From contig NZ_LN913016.1 of NCBI RefSeq assembly GCF_001487145.1, positions 1,574,354 to 1,638,353 of the forward strand: a stretch of DNA of 64,000 bases, written 5' to 3'. Below are positions 61,901-64,000 of this stretch, in pieces. Under the pieces are notes generated by a model. That model worked only from the letters and a program-made list of their open reading frames with translations, searched no databases and was not told the DNA's origin. Source of the DNA: Anaerococcus rubeinfantis. GTDB taxonomy: Bacteria; Bacillota; Clostridia; Tissierellales; Peptoniphilaceae. The position numbers and the translations under genes are program-made. Position 1 is the first letter of the stretch. Each line of letters starts with the position of its first letter.

Positions 61901-64000
61901 ACCTTAAAGTACCATTTTACAGGATTTCCTTTTTCATCTGTTGGAAGTCTATATGAACCGTCTGGTGTCTGTGTTTCCCAAAGTTCATAGATACCAGGAG
62001 TTAATTCTCTAAAGTAGTTATCTCCAGGTAGACCTGTCGCTTCTGATACAGCATCGAATTTTTCATCGTAATACTTATCTTCTTTTGAGTCTCCATTTAT
62101 AATCTTACGCGCTCTAAATTGTGAGCCTGTTAGTAGACCTCTGTTTTCATTTACTTTTGTAATCCTTAGTGGAATTCTAAATCCTGTTTCATCGATATTG
62201 AAGATTTCAAGCATATTACCATTTTCAATATTGATAATATTTACTTTATATTCTCCCTCTTTTTTAGCCTTTGAAAAATCAATATCATAGTAGGAAGTTT
62301 GTTCATATCCCCAATCTGTATAATAAGGATTGTCTCTTTCATAAACTAATCTGTATTGCTTGGTAGGGTCAAGATTTTCAAATTCTACTTTACCGTCTGC
62401 TGGGGCATCTTTTTTATCTACTGTAGTCCATCCAAGACTTGGTGCTAATCTAGATTGTTTCACAGAAAATACACTTACAGTAGATGTATTATTTTTTTCT
62501 TGCAAGTACAAGCTTCCAACCTTATCATTATCATTTAGCAATTTAGGATCTGATAAGTAGGATAATTTTACTCTTAATTTATTTTTGCTTGGACTTGGTT
62601 CTGGATCTGGATCTGGAGTAGTATTACTTTCTTTTATAGTTTCCATATAATCTGATGGTATGTTTGTTTTATTATCTCCATCATTAAAACTAATACTATC
62701 ATGTATTACATATGTTAAATCTTCTGTTGGGTTCTTTATACCAATTTTATAGGTTAAATCTAGGCTTTCTCCAGCTTTTAAACTAATCTTATCAAGATTT
62801 ATAGAAGTTTTTCCCGAAGATTGATCAATTGTTGGATCTAAAGTAGTTTCTCCTATTTTTGCACTAGTACTAATAAGTTTTATAGCTTGTTTTAAAGAAA
62901 TGTTTAAATTTGCATTTTCTACTATATATCTATCTGCTTTTGCTAATTTGAAGAAATTTTCATCTTTTAACAATTTATCTAGTAAAGATTTGTGTACAAA
63001 TTGAGCTTGACTATTTTGACCTTCTATATCACCGTGTAAATCAAAGTCCATAGTTTTATCATTAGACATAGTTTCAGAATATTCACTAGCTATTGATTTT
63101 CTTTGATCAATGTGTCTTACATAAGCATCAAAACCTGTGAACTTATTGATTATATCTTTTTTATAGAAATTGTTAGTTGTTTTGTTCTTCTTTGCATTTG
63201 TACTTAGAAAGTTAGTAAAATCTACTAGGATTTTTTTGTCATATTCTTTATTATTTTTTATTTTTCCTAAATATGTGTCAATATTTTTGTAAAGAATTTC
63301 TGAAGGATCAATTACAACTCCATTTCTATCTTTTATTCCAACTTGTTTTATAAAATCTTTATATTCAGTATCAACTTCACTTGCTGATCCTGCAATTTTC
63401 ATTTTATAACTTTGAGTTGCTATTTGGTCATAAAGATTTGTCAAAGATTGGTTTGGTGTTCCTTTTATACCATTACCTTGATTATTATATTCTATAAAAG
63501 TTACATCTATATTAGTCTTATTTTCCTTAGCTTTCTTTGCAATATCAGTTATGATTTTGTTGATATTTTTATCTAGGGTTCTTCCATTTGCAAATTTATT
63601 ATCTATAGAATAATCTTTCGATCTATCTATCATAAATACCATTTGAACATTTGTTGGTATTTGTTCTTTTTGTTCTTTTTGCTTTGGACTTATAGATATG
63701 TTTATTTCCCTTTCGCCAGTTTTTCTATCTACCGCCTTAGGGTTAACTGTAATATCTAATTTCCCTGTTGTATCTTCAAATTTCTTTGTTAATTCATCAA
63801 GTTGATCATTGCTAGAGTTTTGTCTTAATGGTAAATTTTGTTTTTCAAGATTAAGATTATTTAATTCATACCTATTTGATTTTAATAAAGAATTAGCTTT
63901 ATTAGGATTTTTATTTGTGGAATTAGCCTTGGTTTTTGTTACATTTCCGTTATCATCAACTCTAATGTTCCACTTTTCTGTACTCTTTTCATAACCTGCA
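55990..64000 (-). CDS. Giant pilus tip adhesin with vWA and at least ten CnaB domains (5' end outside window)
   Basis: The frame is open to the window edge and gives 2669 residues; an apparent start at 63642 is internal, since GYEKSTEKWNIRVDDNGNVT and IPTNVQMVFMIDRSKDYS precede or span it. Order from the N-terminus: end of a CnaB domain, a vWA domain with degenerate MIDAS (DRSKD in place of DxSxS), then CnaB domains with E-boxes such as YELWETQTPDG, YILEEIKPADGY, YELIETDIPDGY, YVLYETHAPEGY and YLLEETKAPAGY. A MSCRAMM-like ligand-binding block follows (about 55-75% of the length), then more CnaB domains, YPFTGG and a membrane anchor. It is probably the host-binding tip of the pilus. Confidence 0.9.
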   Translation of the reverse strand, partial: AGYEKSTEKWNIRVDDNGNVTKTKANSTNKNPNKANSLLKSNRYELNNLNLEKQNLPLRQNSSNDQLDELTKKFEDTTGKLDITVNPKAVDRKTGEREINISISPKQKEQKEQIPTNVQMVFMIDRSKDYSIDNKFANGRTLDKNINKIITDIAKKAKENKTNIDVTFIEYNNQGNGIKGTPNQSLTNLYDQIATQSYKMKIAGSASEVDTEYKDFIKQVGIKDRNGVVIDPSEILYKNIDTYLGKIKNNKEYDKKILVDFTNFLSTNAKKNKTTNNFYKKDIINKFTGFDAYVRHIDQRKSIASEYSETMSNDKTMDFDLHGDIEGQNSQAQFVHKSLLDKLLKDENFFKLAKADRYIVENANLNISLKQAIKLISTSAKIGETTLDPTIDQSSGKTSINLDKISLKAGESLDLTYKIGIKNPTEDLTYVIHDSISFNDGDNKTNIPSDYMETIKESNTTPDPDPEPSPSKNKLRVKLSYLSDPKLLNDNDKVGSLYLQEKNNTSTVSVFSVKQSRLAPSLGWTTVDKKDAPADGKVEFENLDPTKQYRLVYERDNPYYTDWGYEQTSYYDIDFSKAKKEGEYKVNIINIENGNMLEIFNIDETGFRIPLRITKVNENRGLLTGSQFRARKIINGDSKEDKYYDEKFDAVSEATGLPGDNYFRELTPGIYELWETQTPDGSYRLPTDEKGNPVKWYFKVMVREGKVPSDDDYMKIEFNFEHKFKETDDWNKDYPADEKAKLLGKTIHGIDKGYKDKNGNEVYDLYTEVVPDDGRSDPARPDAPYKGIDDVWVTNYMTTTELKFMKKDSETQKNLENAVFTLKKVLVDKDGNVEFDADGKAKVDPQTGVKEEEKAKPEPYNKEKGYAEATASKVSGVHFTNIQEGTYILEEIKPADGYKLNDDSFITIKFTPGKDGSWTQEVKGYKKDSNGKYQEIPDADTSLFTKSEKGDLESIANTQLKINLNFTKMNASTNTKLNGTGFKVVEVDKKGKKIPDGYEREIAGFGSAIYNFRNLTVGRYRLEETITIEGFAKPEPWYFNVVQDSKTLKLKIEFENKDKSIDFKTDQEGNLQDVKVNNYPKIPLRFKKVTGDDKPLKDAYFVLKKVRESMDDKSMSFDYYENGNLKTLVKDSKTYSYLENGELDKIDDTKVTGNARYDSISGATKRYYKANVRSQEDGEVNFRDLDEGIYELIETDIPDGYEDATQQTRWIIEVKKGENGLEVIYNKKTEDSYYKTYKTEYYKTYTKNNFKTNTNFAKLTDDPDFQYKLINKKNTIDLKWKKYSGNDTTNLIKKYTRFDLIKVIPDPKPDKDGKVADPMDEKNALTGQSYGGTRNIAASTNGIFEVKDLSKGIYVLYETHAPEGYKLMDRQIVIKVYEDEKDNYKLKKKFYEIKEDNEGKKSLVENENLSYIFTQTNPKTQQEEPFIQDGYFFVNNREKPYLVLSKGFMAQVNGVNKFNHINSGELELSLYKDPKDDKNTDTNVYSHTINLGKDQYYRFPLEDIQTDVKYLLEETKAPAGYVKSKNKYKIEFRKVGTTIAPYLVGVVKPDGTDLKDKEGNLITDTGARLDTGGTKIELTGTLANASSSFKIVNNKTEVEFTKVGKDTVKDGDKLVDKETPLKDVYFYLEKQDQDRNYYPVTNNLEFIKKDDKGYYIEKANGEKVRKDGPVDVSIEKSAYSFTSKSNGKFKITGLTDGFYQLIEPTAPKDKNGEEYIKVQGAVKKFRILEGEVYIEDDKSEIKLDETNKEKLAKITNVKPGKGEFELNKTDDENNPLEGVTFKLYDTEGKEVSEKVTGSDGKIKFSDLPFGSYWIKEIKTKDGYIIDTKKRLIALGGGDWKTPAKKEDVSQSITFEGAQKELVSTADTPNSQTVYPNKAEGMIANFKFKIDPEKEIKPGDYFTINFSENVDLDGIYKDNEDNGKMPDSKFDIIGPAGKLAEAKINPDRKSITYTFTDYVGDYKPESMAMYLQLFADRRQIDHKQDITVTADIGNNKDEQNNAYHYSDSINIDYRGYNSKEKYNGYQNPNSDISSYNLRLNPKDKTFTAIVYYNPWNKYLTNKNIRFTTDKEIDQNSLSVKTYRKSGWGSHKDEWQENDLPDSYDVDFSRSDLTYIGDQYRYTGNSDQYGRYNGNTNEIFIPQKYLNQDGYEKNTYVIEIKGKLASETANSLKTVVHYANHNVYELVNNGWYYFKAGYTGHFETWSQFFNPGAIGDTNKTISLINFKNRIEYTKINDGIRGVAVDKKKDQEENSNNENEEFSNGVGSPLAGAKFELRKKPTIGAATKVEGSERTSDKNGKFFWKKLSPGNYEVWETEAPKGFKTPDKAVSTFTVDENGNIVDIKGGKLTIENNKNAQIKVRKTDLNGNTLDGASFLLTQETGSKKYEASVGKKDETNKTIVFDDLPVGTYKLEEKRAPSGFIKSNKTWKIEVRKDGTVKWLNSFDDSKDTMNTITNPNHIGENGTNITSEVIGINTKDKIFRQNFTIKAKASEIKDKAITIESLANDIKLTDANTKIRLVASDDGNIISDKDNSSYKVEYNNNENPNLKVTIKPESTNEDKEKTYILIVDMPYKEATKVGAKINYNNQIVSRYLQSFTAEENTLDMKNYQEKYLDRDINKVELLISNKKGEYPFTGGPGNWIGFTIIGLLIMFAGVLTFYKRKYKLVVGEV

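Overview
The window looks like chromosome of a low-GC, Gram-positive anaerobe. AT-rich coding, AGGAGG-type ribosome sites, sortase-anchored pilins, a K+-type membrane pyrophosphatase, an FMN riboswitch before ribU and an oligopeptide-rich economy all fit the Peptoniphilaceae (Anaerococcus/Peptoniphilus/Finegoldia group). That placement is inference from gene content, not from a marker gene.

Layout. (1) 1-8644, minus strand: a cell-surface polysaccharide / secondary wall polymer operon read from an LCP ligase through a polyprenyl-phosphate sugar transferase, a TagA-type ManNAc transferase, glycosyltransferases, WecB epimerase, a decayed GT2 gene and the start of a membrane protein that may be the polymerase. 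(2) 8860-10179: a PepC-type cysteine aminopeptidase. (3) 11117-17498: a hemA-sirC-hemC/cobA/hemD-hemB-hemL operon that makes uroporphyrinogen III and sirohydrochlorin precursors; three enzymes are fused into one protein. (4) 17800-22842: alpha-glucoside uptake (PTS EIICB), GH4 phospho-alpha-glucosidase, an RpiR regulator and an MFS carrier. (5) 22892-28031: tsaE-tsaB-rimI-tsaD (tRNA t6A) followed by a small membrane protein, an S41 peptidase lipoprotein and a ROK kinase. (6) 29103-37485: riboflavin transporter with FMN riboswitch, an orphan winged-helix regulator, a large unknown membrane protein, a CPBP protease, PepF and PepS. (7) 37.5-44.8 kb: a DUF3784-like protein, three tandem type I toxin-antitoxin loci, a structured RNA, a YitT-like protein, HppA and a GIY-YIG nuclease. 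(8) 44.8-52.3 kb: TraX and a variable, partly decayed island with an ATPase-plus-partner module that looks like phage defence, an IS256 remnant, a broken second ATPase copy and a PemK toxin. (9) 52.4-64.0 kb: a pilus operon with a giant CnaB/vWA tip adhesin (5' end outside the window), a major pilin and a minor pilin; no sortase is seen here.

Across 10.2-44.7 kb the intergenic spaces are filled with about thirty arms of one palindromic repeat family (CCCATCTCGAG...CGAGAGATCTC and its reverse complement). Paired arms form elements of about 120-270 bp. Some hairpin loops carry a second nested insert. The family is absent from the polysaccharide locus, the defence island and the pilus locus. One element sits inside the FMN riboswitch expression platform between duplicated terminator stems.

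The strongest candidates for undescribed biology are the triple Fst/par-like toxin array with a third copy whose antitoxin and target appear to have changed together, the nested palindromic repeat family, the interrupted riboswitch and the ATPase-partner module.
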